Shown here in pieces: positions 35,970 to 44,092 of a DNA stretch of 64,000 bases. How positions within the stretch are numbered: the first letter of the stretch is position 1; every line of letters begins with the position of its first letter. The position numbers and the translations under genes are program-made. Under the pieces are notes generated by a model. That model was given only the letters and a program-made list of their open reading frames with translations, was not told the DNA's origin and did no database searches. This DNA is from Rhodovibrio salinarum DSM 9154. GTDB taxonomy: Bacteria > Pseudomonadota > Alphaproteobacteria > Kiloniellales > Rhodovibrionaceae. The stretch spans positions 93,500 to 157,499 of the forward strand of contig NZ_KI911559.1 in assembly GCF_000515255.1 (NCBI RefSeq), given 5' to 3'.

Positions 35970-35977
35970 TTCGGAAA
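35970..35977. repeat. Target site duplication, right copy (TTCGGAAA)
   Basis: Identical to 34532-34539. Removing the element and one copy restores a continuous 8-bp target. Confidence 0.9.
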
Positions 35978-36091
35978 TTAAAGCCGTCTCAATAGCAGGC
36001 TGAGGGGATCGAGCGTATTCACAGACCCAAGAGTGGCGCGAACCACACTGGGCAGACCGCTTCTATCGAGGACAGGGAGACGGACGGAACC

Positions 36092-36814
36092 GTGACCGAC
36101 ACCGCACTGGCCGAATTCAACGTCATGACCTTCGACGTCGTCGGAACGCTGATCGACTTCGAAACCGGGATCGTCGAAGGATTGCGCGCGATCGGCCGCG
36201 AACACGGGGTCGAACTCGACGGCGAGACCGCCCTGTCTCTTTACCGCGCCGAACGCTACGCGCCTGATGCCGGGCGTTTCCCGGACGACCTCGCCCGCTG
36301 TTACGCCCGCATCGCCCCGCAACTCGGCCTCCCTTCTGACGACACCCTGGGCGCGCGCATGGTTGAAGCCGTCGCCGCCTCCCCCGCTTTCGAGGACAGC
36401 GCCCAGGCCCTGGCAAGGCTTGCGCGCAGCTACCGCCTTGTGGCCATGACCAACGCACGCCGATGGGCGCTTGAGCGCTTCACGCAGCGGCTCGGCGACC
36501 CCTTCTGGTTCAGTGTCACCGTCGACGAGACCGGGACCGAGAAGCCCGACCCGGCGTTCTTCCACCACGTCCTCGCGAAGATTTCGGAAGCCGGCTTTCA
36601 GAAAGAGCAGATTCTGCACGTCGCGCAGAGTCAGCACCACGACATTGGTGTCTCGCGCCGTCTTGGTCTGACCAACTGCTGGATCGAGCGCCGGCAAGGC
36701 AAGGGCGGCTATGGCGGCACCATCGCGCCGGAAAGCTTCACCGAGCCCGACTATCACTTCCCCTCGATGCGAGCCTTGGCCGACGCGGCCGACGCCGCCC
36801 ATCGCGGGGGCTGA
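36092..36814 (+). CDS. HAD-superfamily type II hydrolase heading the ABC importer operon
   Basis: A 240-residue protein from a GTG at 36092 (purine-rich AGGGAGACGGACGG upstream); an ATG at 36125 is an alternative. Motif I is MTFDVVGTLIDFETG with the nucleophile Asp near 15, motif II is VAMTNARRWALERF and motif III is GTEKPDPAFFHHVL. It resembles haloacid dehalogenase-type phosphatases. It is 71 bp ahead of the importer binding protein on the same strand and 122 bp after the IS end. It is a relative of the HAD at 29891, again beside amine-handling genes. Function in the pathway is unknown. Confidence 0.82.
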   Translation: MTDTALAEFNVMTFDVVGTLIDFETGIVEGLRAIGREHGVELDGETALSLYRAERYAPDAGRFPDDLARCYARIAPQLGLPSDDTLGARMVEAVAASPAFEDSAQALARLARSYRLVAMTNARRWALERFTQRLGDPFWFSVTVDETGTEKPDPAFFHHVLAKISEAGFQKEQILHVAQSQHHDIGVSRRLGLTNCWIERRQGKGGYGGTIAPESFTEPDYHFPSMRALADAADAAHRGG

Positions 36815-36885
36815 CACCCCATCGTCCGAAGCCGGCAACAGAACCGGCGGGCAGGGACGACAACGACCTGCAATAGGAGCAAAAA

Positions 36886-38499
36886 ATGACGGACAGGGTA
36901 CCTTCGAACTGGACCAACAAGCATGACCGGATGGTCGAGGATGCACTGCGCCGCGGCGCGAGCCGTCGCGAACTCCTGCAGATGCTGCTGGCCGGCGGCA
37001 TCGGTGCAACCGTCGGCGGCACGCTGATTGGCCGAGCCAGCCGAGTTCTGGCCGCGGAACCGAAACACGGCGGCAGCCTCCGCGCCGCCGGCTGGTCGTC
37101 TTCGACCGCCGACACGCTCGACCCGGCAAAAGCGCAGCTTTCCACCGACTATGTGCGGATCTGCTCGATCTACAACCGTCTGACCTATCTGAACGGTAAT
37201 AGCGAGATCGAGATGGAACTCGCCGAATCGGTCGAGAGCGATGACGCCAAGACCTGGGCCGTCAAGCTGCGCTCCGGCGTTACCTTCCATGATGGCAAGC
37301 CGCTCACAGCGGCGGACGTGGTCTACTCGTTCAACCGCCACAAGGACGACGCCGTCGGCTCCCAGGTCGCGTCGATGGCAAAGCAGATGAGCGAAATCAC
37401 CGCCGAGGACAAGCTGAATGTTCGGATCGTGCTTTCCGAGCCGAACGCCGACCTGCCGATCCTCATGTCGCTGCATCACTTCCAGATCATTGCCGACGGC
37501 ACGACCGACTTCAGCACGGCGAACGGCACCGGCCCCTTCATGGTCGAGGAGTTCGAGCCCGGCGTCCGCTCCATCCTGGTGCGCAATCCGAATTACTGGA
37601 AGGAGAACCGGCCGTATCTCGACAGCTTCGAATTCTTCGGGATTGCCGACGATAGCGCGCGGCTCAATGCCCTGATGTCCGGAGATGTGCAGTACGTCGG
37701 TTCGCTGAGCCCCCGCGCGACCCGTCTCCTGGACAGCAATCCGCAAGTCGAGACGCTGAGTTCGACGGCCGGCAACTACACGAATCTCAACATGCGGCTC
37801 GACATGGCGCCCGGCAACGATCCGGATTTCGTCACGGGCATGAAGTATCTGCTGAACCGGGAGCAAACGGTGAAGTCGGTACGCCGGGGCCTCGGGATCG
37901 TCGCCAACGACCAGCCGGTGCCGCCCTCGAACCGCTACTACAACGACGAACTCAAGCCCAAGCCCTTCGATCCCGAGCGTGCCCGTCACCATTTCGATCG
38001 GGCCGGGGTGCTTGGCAAGAAGATCACACTCACCGCTTCGGATGCGGCGAACGCCTCGATCGACATGGCGGTGCTCCTGCAGCAAGCCGGCAGCGAGATC
38101 GGCATGAACTTCGAGGTCAACCGCGTGCCGGCGGATGGGTATTGGTCGAACTACTGGCTCAAGGACCCGATCCACTTCGGCAACATCAACCCGCGGCCGA
38201 CGCCGGATATCCTGTTCTCGCTGCTCTACAAGTCTGATGCGCCCTGGAACGAAAGCAGCTACCAGTCTGAGAAGTTCGATCGTATGCTGATCGAGGCGCG
38301 CGGCATGCTCGACGAGACCAAGCGCACTGAGATCTATCACGAGATGCAGCGCATGATCGCCGAGGACGCCGGGACCGCCATCCCTGCCTGGCTGTCGGAG
38401 CTGGATGGCTATAACACGCGGGTTCGTGGGGTCGAACCGCATCCCTTCGGCAACTTCATGGGCTACGCTTTCGCCGAGCGGGTCTGGCTCGACTCCTAA
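36886..38499 (+). CDS. ABC transporter peptide/opine-type binding protein (SBP family 5) with Tat-like signal
   Basis: A 537-residue protein with AATAGGAGC before the ATG. The leader has a twin-arginine-like element (GASRRELLQMLLAGG near residues 25-39) and ends near VLAAEPKHGG. SBP_bac_5 features follow: DTLDPAKAQLSTDYVRICSIYNRL, SGVTFHDGKPLTAADVVYSFNRH (near 130-152), NGTGPFMVEEFEPG and YLLNREQTVKSVRRGLG. This family carries oligopeptides, opines and similar charged compounds. Permease and ATPase genes follow in order, and a strong stem-loop sits after its stop. The ligand is probably an amine or amino-acid derivative given the surrounding oxidases. Confidence 0.92.
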   Translation: MTDRVPSNWTNKHDRMVEDALRRGASRRELLQMLLAGGIGATVGGTLIGRASRVLAAEPKHGGSLRAAGWSSSTADTLDPAKAQLSTDYVRICSIYNRLTYLNGNSEIEMELAESVESDDAKTWAVKLRSGVTFHDGKPLTAADVVYSFNRHKDDAVGSQVASMAKQMSEITAEDKLNVRIVLSEPNADLPILMSLHHFQIIADGTTDFSTANGTGPFMVEEFEPGVRSILVRNPNYWKENRPYLDSFEFFGIADDSARLNALMSGDVQYVGSLSPRATRLLDSNPQVETLSSTAGNYTNLNMRLDMAPGNDPDFVTGMKYLLNREQTVKSVRRGLGIVANDQPVPPSNRYYNDELKPKPFDPERARHHFDRAGVLGKKITLTASDAANASIDMAVLLQQAGSEIGMNFEVNRVPADGYWSNYWLKDPIHFGNINPRPTPDILFSLLYKSDAPWNESSYQSEKFDRMLIEARGMLDETKRTEIYHEMQRMIAEDAGTAIPAWLSELDGYNTRVRGVEPHPFGNFMGYAFAERVWLDS

Positions 38500-38523
38500 G
38501 CACCAAGCCCCCTGCTTGTGACG

Positions 38524-38554
38524 CTCCCCGGGCATGCGACCCGTGCCCGGGGAG
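38524..38554 (+). other. Intra-operon stem-loop after the binding-protein gene
   Basis: CTCCCCGGGCA (38524-38534) and TGCCCGGGGAG (38544-38554) form a perfect 11-bp stem with a 9-base loop. No U-run follows. It lies between the binding-protein and permease genes, where such structures protect the upstream mRNA or limit read-through. Confidence 0.7.
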
Positions 38555-38592
38555 TCAGCCCAAGTCAGTCGTCCGACCAAATCGGAGGATTA

Positions 38593-39546
38593 ATGCGCAG
38601 CCAAATCGGAAACATGGTGCTGCACCGCCTTGGCGTCATGCTCGTGACGGTGCTCATCGTTTCCTTCGTCGTCTTCTTCGCGACCGAGCTTCTGCCAGGC
38701 GACGTCGCACAGATTATGCTGGGCCAGGCCGCAACGCCCGAAGCGGTCAAGGGCCTACGCGAAGCGATGAACCTCGACGAGCCGGCGGCCCTTCGCTTCC
38801 TCAGTTGGCTCGGTGGCCTGCTAAGCGGCGATCTCGGGGTTTCCTACGTCAACGATCAACCGGTAGCGATGCTCATCTCGGGCCGGCTCGCGAACTCGCT
38901 TCAGCTCGCGGCGGTCACGGTCTTGGTCTCTGTCCCGGTTGCGCTGACGCTTGGCATCACAGCGGCGACGTATCGGGGCTCCCTCTACGACCGGATCGTC
39001 TCTGTTATATCGGTGAGCGTCGTCTCCGTGCCTGAGTTCCTGGTGGCGACCGCCTCGGTGCTGATCTTCGCGGTCTACCTCGGTTGGCTGCCAGCGCTCT
39101 CCTTCTCCCGCGAAGTCGACGGAATCCTCGATATCCTGCGCGTCTACGCGATGCCGGTGATCAGCCTCAGCTTCGTGGTTTCGGCGCAGATGATCCGGAT
39201 GACCCGGGCCGCTGTGATCGACACGCTCAACACCTCCTATGCTGAAATGGCGCGCCTCAAGGGGGCTTCGCGACGACGCGTCGTGCTACATCACGCGCTC
39301 CCCAACGCCCTGGGACCGATCGCCAACGCCATCGCGCTGTCGGTGTCCTATCTGCTCGGCGGCGTGATCATCGTCGAGACGATCTTTAGCTATCCGGGCG
39401 TCGCGAAGCTGATGGTCGACGCGGTTTCGACCCGCGACCTGCCCCTCATCCAGGCATGCGCAATGCTCTTCTGCTTGGCGTACCTCACCCTCGTGACGCT
39501 CGCCGACATCATTGCCATCGTCTCCAACCCGAGGTTGCGGACATGA
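38593..39546 (+). CDS. ABC transporter permease, DppB/OppB type
   Basis: The ATG at 38593, with CGGAGGA upstream, gives 317 residues and six membrane segments (first VLHRLGVMLVTVLIVSFVVFFATELLPGDVAQIML). The EAA loop for ATPase contact is YAEMARLKGASRRRVVLHHALPNALGPI near 216-243. It forms the channel with the next gene, which it overlaps by four bases (ATGA at 39543-39546). Confidence 0.93.
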   Translation: MRSQIGNMVLHRLGVMLVTVLIVSFVVFFATELLPGDVAQIMLGQAATPEAVKGLREAMNLDEPAALRFLSWLGGLLSGDLGVSYVNDQPVAMLISGRLANSLQLAAVTVLVSVPVALTLGITAATYRGSLYDRIVSVISVSVVSVPEFLVATASVLIFAVYLGWLPALSFSREVDGILDILRVYAMPVISLSFVVSAQMIRMTRAAVIDTLNTSYAEMARLKGASRRRVVLHHALPNALGPIANAIALSVSYLLGGVIIVETIFSYPGVAKLMVDAVSTRDLPLIQACAMLFCLAYLTLVTLADIIAIVSNPRLRT

Positions 39547-40391
39547 TCGCGCGACGCCTGCCCATAACCCCCGCGCGCCTCGGCATCCGGTTCAACGCCG
39601 TCGGCATCACGGGGGCAACCATCGTCCTATTCTGGGGGCTCGTGGCCCTTCTGGCGCCGCTCCTGGCGCCCTATTCGGTGGGCGCCATCGTCGATCAGGA
39701 CTTTTTTGGACCGGTTTCCTCACAATTCTGGATGGGCTCGGACTATCTGGGGCGCGACGTCCTTTCCCGCGTGCTCTACGGCGCACGCTTCACCGTCGGC
39801 ATCTCCCTGGCGGCCACCACGCTGGCCTGCTTCATCGGCGTCACGCTCGGTATGATCGCAGCCGTGGCGGGCGGCTGGTTCGATACCGGGCTGTCACGCT
39901 TCCTAGATGCGCTCAACAGCATCCCGCACCTGATGTTCGGCCTTGTGGTCGTGGCCGCCATCGGCTCCTCGCTCCCCGTTCTGATCGGGACGCTGGCAGT
40001 GATCTACTCGCCGGGTGCCTACCGCTTCGCAAGGGCGCTCGCGGTGAATATCAACACGATGGATTTTGTAACGGTTGCCCGCGCGCGGGGCGAGAAAACG
40101 AGCTACCTGATCTGGTCCGAGATCCTGCCCAACATCGTCGGTCCGGTGCTGGCCGATTTCGGCTTGCGCTTCGTCTTCATCGTGCTGGTGCTCTCGGGGC
40201 TGTCCTTTCTCGGCCTGGGCGTCCAACCGCCCTATGCCGACTGGGGCGCGATCGTGAAAGAGAATATCGGTGGGCTCCCGTTCGGGGCCCCTGCGGTTAT
40301 CTTTCCCTCCCTCGCGATCGCGAGCCTGACGATCTCGGTCAACATGTTGATCGACAACCTGCCGGTGAAGATCAGAGACCGGAGCGCCTAA
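39543..40391 (+). CDS. ABC transporter permease, DppC/OppC type
   Basis: A 282-residue protein whose ATG overlaps the stop of the first permease. Features are GATIVLFWGLVALLAPLLAPYSVGAIV, the DppC hallmark FWMGSDYLGRDVLSRVLYGAR near 63-83, and the EAA loop DFVTVARARGEKTSYLIWSEILPNIVGPVLADF near 172-204. It pairs with DppB-type permease. Its stop shares a base with the start of the ATPase gene (TAATG). Confidence 0.93.
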   Translation: MIARRLPITPARLGIRFNAVGITGATIVLFWGLVALLAPLLAPYSVGAIVDQDFFGPVSSQFWMGSDYLGRDVLSRVLYGARFTVGISLAATTLACFIGVTLGMIAAVAGGWFDTGLSRFLDALNSIPHLMFGLVVVAAIGSSLPVLIGTLAVIYSPGAYRFARALAVNINTMDFVTVARARGEKTSYLIWSEILPNIVGPVLADFGLRFVFIVLVLSGLSFLGLGVQPPYADWGAIVKENIGGLPFGAPAVIFPSLAIASLTISVNMLIDNLPVKIRDRSA

Positions 40392-42046
40392 TGAGCAATC
40401 TAGTAGAAATCCGCGATCTGCATATCAAAGCCCGCACGGACGCCAATCGCGTCGTGGAGATCATCCAAGGGGTCGACATCGACATCGCCGAGGGCGAGAT
40501 CGTCGCGTTGATCGGTGAGAGCGGCTCCGGCAAGACCACGATCGCCCTGTCGGTGATGGGCTACCAACGCGACGGTTGCTTCGTCTCCGAGGGCGAGGTG
40601 CGGCTCGACGGCCACGACGTCTATGCGATGGGCGAACGGGAACGCCAAGCACTGCGCGGTACCGAGGTCTCGTACGTGCCGCAGTCGGCCGCGGCTGCCT
40701 TCAACCCATCCCAGACCATCATGTCGCAGGTGATCGAGGTCTCGAACATCCACGGGCTGATGAGCCCGGACGAGGCCCGTGCCAAGGCGGTGGAGCTGTT
40801 CCGCGCCCTCACCCTGCCCGATCCCGACAATATCGGCGCACGCTACCCCCACCAGGTTTCGGGGGGCCAGTTGCAACGCCTGTCGGCGGCGATGGCGCTG
40901 ATCGGCAACCCGCGCCTGGTGATCTTCGATGAGCCGACCACAGCCCTCGACGTCACGACACAGATCGAGGTGCTGCGGGCCTTCAAGTCGGTCATGACGC
41001 AGAGCCGGATGGCCGGCATCTATGTTTCCCACGACCTCGCCGTCGTCGCCCAGATCGCCGATCGTATCGTCGTCTTGAAGGACGGCGAGATACAGGAGAC
41101 CGGGCGGACGCAACAGATCCTCGAATCGCCCACGCATGACTACACCAAGGCGCTGGTCGCCGCCGTGGCCCCGGTGCCTCACACCGAGGACCGCGCCGCG
41201 ATGTCCGCCGCCCAACCGGTGCTCGAAGCCGACGGGCTGGTTGCGGGCTACGGCCGCCTACAGGCGCACGGGATGCCGGCGGTGGTCGCGCTTAAGGACG
41301 TATCACTCGAGCTCTGGCCTGGGCGCAACCTGGGTGTGATTGGCGAATCAGGCAGCGGTAAATCGACACTTGCGCGCTGTCTTGCCGGGCTTCTGCCGCA
41401 GGTATCGGGAAGTGTGCGCTTCGCCGGCGAACAGCTGGCCCCAGAGGTCAAGCAGCGGACGAAAGAGCAGCTGCGGCAGATGCAGATTGTCTTCCAGCTC
41501 GCGGATACCGCGCTCAACCCGCGAAGGCCGGTTGAAGCCATCCTCGGTCGACCGCTTACCTTCTATCATGGGCTTCGGGGCAAGGCGCGCCAGAACCGCG
41601 TCTACGAGCTTCTGGACATGGTCCACCTTCCCCGGCATTTGCGCTCCCGGCTTCCCGGCGAACTCTCCGGCGGACAGAAGCAGCGCATCAATCTGGCCCG
41701 CGCGCTGGCCGCCAACCCCTCCGTCATCTTGTGCGACGAGATCACGTCCGCCCTCGACACGGTGGTCGCCGCGGCCATCCTCGACCTGCTCAAAGAATTG
41801 CAGCAAGCGCTCGACCTGTCTTACGTCTTCATCAGCCATGACCTCTCCACGGTCGAGGCGATCTGCGACGATGTCATGGTGATGCTGAACGGCGAGACCG
41901 TGGAACGCATGCCAGCGGCGCAGATGCGCCACGGCGCGACCCACGAGTATTCCCGCCTCCTGATTTCCTCGGTGCCTCAGCTCGACACCGGTTGGCTCGA
42001 CGGACTTGAGGACGATCCCGCGCTGCGCGAACTCGCGCAGCGCTGA
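40391..42046 (+). CDS. ABC transporter ATPase, fused DppD-DppF (two nucleotide-binding domains)
   Basis: A 551-residue protein holding two complete ABC ATPase domains. Domain 1 has Walker A GESGSGKTT (42-50), signature VSGGQLQRLSAAMAL and Walker B LVIFDEPTTALDV. Domain 2 has Walker A GESGSGKST near 318, signature LSGGQKQRINLARAL and Walker B VILCDEITSALDT. Most peptide importers use two separate ATPase genes; here a single chain supplies both. In-frame sequence upstream of 40391 belongs to another gene's frame and is not coding. It is the last gene of the importer operon and ends 10 bp before the convergent Lrp gene. Confidence 0.93.
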   Translation: MSNLVEIRDLHIKARTDANRVVEIIQGVDIDIAEGEIVALIGESGSGKTTIALSVMGYQRDGCFVSEGEVRLDGHDVYAMGERERQALRGTEVSYVPQSAAAAFNPSQTIMSQVIEVSNIHGLMSPDEARAKAVELFRALTLPDPDNIGARYPHQVSGGQLQRLSAAMALIGNPRLVIFDEPTTALDVTTQIEVLRAFKSVMTQSRMAGIYVSHDLAVVAQIADRIVVLKDGEIQETGRTQQILESPTHDYTKALVAAVAPVPHTEDRAAMSAAQPVLEADGLVAGYGRLQAHGMPAVVALKDVSLELWPGRNLGVIGESGSGKSTLARCLAGLLPQVSGSVRFAGEQLAPEVKQRTKEQLRQMQIVFQLADTALNPRRPVEAILGRPLTFYHGLRGKARQNRVYELLDMVHLPRHLRSRLPGELSGGQKQRINLARALAANPSVILCDEITSALDTVVAAAILDLLKELQQALDLSYVFISHDLSTVEAICDDVMVMLNGETVERMPAAQMRHGATHEYSRLLISSVPQLDTGWLDGLEDDPALRELAQR

Positions 42047-42056
42047 GCGCAGTTGC

Positions 42057-42554
42057 TTACTCGACGATATCGCTAAAGATGCGTGTCAGGGGGACGTGCG
42101 TCTTGACGAAGGGGGACTTGATGACAACGAAGCTGAAATACTTATCGATACCGACCTCGCTCTCGATCAAAAGTTCCATCGTCTGTTGATAGTCGATGAT
42201 ACCGGCGGTAACGAATTTTAACAGATAATCGTACCCGCCTGACACAAGATGACATTCGACGCAGGAATCGATCTTCTCGATTGCCTCCTGAAACCGGACG
42301 AAATCGATCTGCCGGTGGTTCTTGAGGGTAACCTCGGTGAAGACCGTAAGTGTCTCCCCCAGCTTTGCCAGATCGATCTGCGCGAAATAACCGGTGATAT
42401 AGCCGGCGGACTGCAGTTTCTTCACCCGCAACAAGCAGGGGCTGGGCGACAGGTTCACGAGGTCGGCAAGCTCGACATTGCTGACCCGCCCGTTGCGTTG
42501 CAGTTCATAGAGAATTTTCAGATCGATACGGTCGAGCTTCGGCCGCTCGTTCAT
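42057..42554 (-). CDS. Lrp/AsnC-family transcriptional regulator
   Basis: From the ATG at 42552-42554, with AAGGAA six bases away, it has 165 residues, the typical Lrp size. The N-terminal HTH reads LDRIDLKILYELQRNGRVSNVELADLVNLSPSPCLLRVKKL; the C-terminal RAM ligand domain includes VECHLVSGGYDYLLKFVTAGIIDYQQTM. Lrp proteins respond to amino acids. It is divergent from an FAD oxidoreductase and convergent with the importer operon, so it likely controls one or both in response to the imported compound. Confidence 0.93.
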   Translation of the reverse strand: MNERPKLDRIDLKILYELQRNGRVSNVELADLVNLSPSPCLLRVKKLQSAGYITGYFAQIDLAKLGETLTVFTEVTLKNHRQIDFVRFQEAIEKIDSCVECHLVSGGYDYLLKFVTAGIIDYQQTMELLIESEVGIDKYFSFVVIKSPFVKTHVPLTRIFSDIVE

Positions 42555-42766
42555 CGCCATTTCCTTCCGAGGTAGTACAGCACAATGTTGCAGACGCCTG
42601 CTCAACACGTCTCGCAACGTGTGATCCGTTTCCTCCTTTTCCCACGCAACGCAACGGCTTGGGTTTCAAAGCACTATGATATGAAATGCTATAGACCTCG
42701 CGACTTCGAAGCAATCTGCCTCACAGGACGGCTAACTTTGTCGGCATCGTCGAACAGGAGTTCCCC
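42555..42766. promoter_or_regulatory. Divergent control region between Lrp regulator and FAD oxidoreductase
   Basis: 212 bp with an AT-rich core (42665-42700, CACTATGATATGAAATGCTA) of the kind Lrp proteins favour; AGCA and TGCT flank it symmetrically at about 13 bp. A plausible Lrp site for both promoters, not a firm motif match. Confidence 0.35.
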
Positions 42767-44092
42767 TTGCCTGCCCCTCTTTTGACCGTCCAGAGCAGCC
42801 CAGACCTTCCAACCCACGCGGATGTCGTCGTGATCGGCGGCGGCATCGTCGGTGTCTCGGCGGCTTGGTTTCTGGCGCGACGCGGCGTCCATGTCGCTCT
42901 CGTCGAAAAGGGGCGCATCGGCGCCGAGCAATCGAGCCGGAACTGGGGCTGGTGTCGCCAGCAAAACCGCGATGCGCGCGAGCTCCCGATGGCCACCAAG
43001 AGTCTCCAGCTCTGGGAGGAGATGCAGGCCGAGATCGGCGAAAGTCTGGGCTTCAGCCGCTGCGGCCTGCTCTATCTATCCGACGACGACGCCGAGATCG
43101 CACGATGGGCGGCATGGCGGGACATGGCCGCAGACTACGGGGTCACGACCCACATCCTCGGGGCGCGCGAAGCCACGGAGCGCGGTCACACCACGGCAAA
43201 GCCCTGGAGAGGCGGCGTCTTCTCCCCCAGTGACGGCGTTGCCGACCCCGCGCGTGCCACCCCGGTGATCGCGCGGGACGTGATGCACCGCGGCGGCAGT
43301 GTCCACCAGTTTTGCGCCGCACGTGGTCTCGAACTGGAAGCCGGCCGCGTCTCGGCCGTCGTTACGGAAAGCGGGCGCATCCGGACCTCGCAGGTAGTGC
43401 TTGCAGGCGGGGCCTGGGCCTCGAGCTTCTGCCGGCAACTTGGCGTTCGGTTTCCGCAGTCTTCGGTGCGCTCCTCCGCCCTGTCGCTCATGCCGGGGGT
43501 GGACGGACTGCCGGACGCACTTCACACGTCGCAAGTTTCCATAACGCGCCGTGGCGATGGCGGCTATAACCTGGCTGTGTCGGGCCTGGCCAATGTCGAT
43601 CCGACCCCGCAACAATTCCGCTTCGCCCATCATTTCCTGCCAATGCTCGCGAAGCGCTGGCGGCTGCTGTCGCCCGGCAACCTGGAGGGCTGGGGCTGGG
43701 GCCATGAAAGCCGTCGCCGCTGGCAACTCGATCAGCCGACCCCGATGGAGGCAGCGCGCATTCTCGACCCCTGGCCGTCTCGACAGGCGCTGCGCGAGAT
43801 TCTTGCGCGCGCCCGGCGATTGCTGCCGGCGCTGGGCTCCGTTGGGGTGCAGGCCGAATGGGCTGGCTATATCGACAGCACGCCGGATGGGGTGCCGGTG
43901 ATCGACAAGTCTGAAACACTGCCGGGGTTTGTCCTGGCGGCGGGCTTTTCCGGGCATGGGTTCGGCATCGGTCCCGGCGCTGGGCACCTGGTGGCCGACC
44001 TCGTTACCGGCGCAACGCCGGCTCTGGAGTATCAGCAATACGCCCTCGCGCGTCTTGGCAGCGGTGCCTGGGGCAAGGTATCGGAATTCTAG
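42767..44092 (+). CDS. DAO-fold FAD-dependent amino acid/amine oxidoreductase
   Basis: A 441-residue protein starting at a TTG (42767-42769) with AACAGGAG upstream. The FAD motif is VVVIGGGIVGVSAAWFLARRGVHVALVEKG near residues 20-49; the family Arg-Asn-Trp-Gly element SSRNWGWCRQQNRDARELP follows. The C-terminal FAD contact is LPGFVLAAGFSGHGFGIGPGAGHLVADLV. It resembles small D-amino-acid dehydrogenase or HcnC/sarcosine-oxidase-like subunits. Its last four bases overlap the end of the convergent FAD oxidoreductase. It could be the missing third subunit for the [2Fe-2S]/FAD pair at 50.4-52.1 kb. Confidence 0.85.
   Translation: MPAPLLTVQSSPDLPTHADVVVIGGGIVGVSAAWFLARRGVHVALVEKGRIGAEQSSRNWGWCRQQNRDARELPMATKSLQLWEEMQAEIGESLGFSRCGLLYLSDDDAEIARWAAWRDMAADYGVTTHILGAREATERGHTTAKPWRGGVFSPSDGVADPARATPVIARDVMHRGGSVHQFCAARGLELEAGRVSAVVTESGRIRTSQVVLAGGAWASSFCRQLGVRFPQSSVRSSALSLMPGVDGLPDALHTSQVSITRRGDGGYNLAVSGLANVDPTPQQFRFAHHFLPMLAKRWRLLSPGNLEGWGWGHESRRRWQLDQPTPMEAARILDPWPSRQALREILARARRLLPALGSVGVQAEWAGYIDSTPDGVPVIDKSETLPGFVLAAGFSGHGFGIGPGAGHLVADLVTGATPALEYQQYALARLGSGAWGKVSEF

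Noticed and set aside
39512..40390. N-terminal extension of the fused ATPase
   Set aside because: The in-frame extension lies over the DppC-type permease in another frame and reads as Arg-rich nonsense; the ATG at 40391 starts a normal ABC domain.
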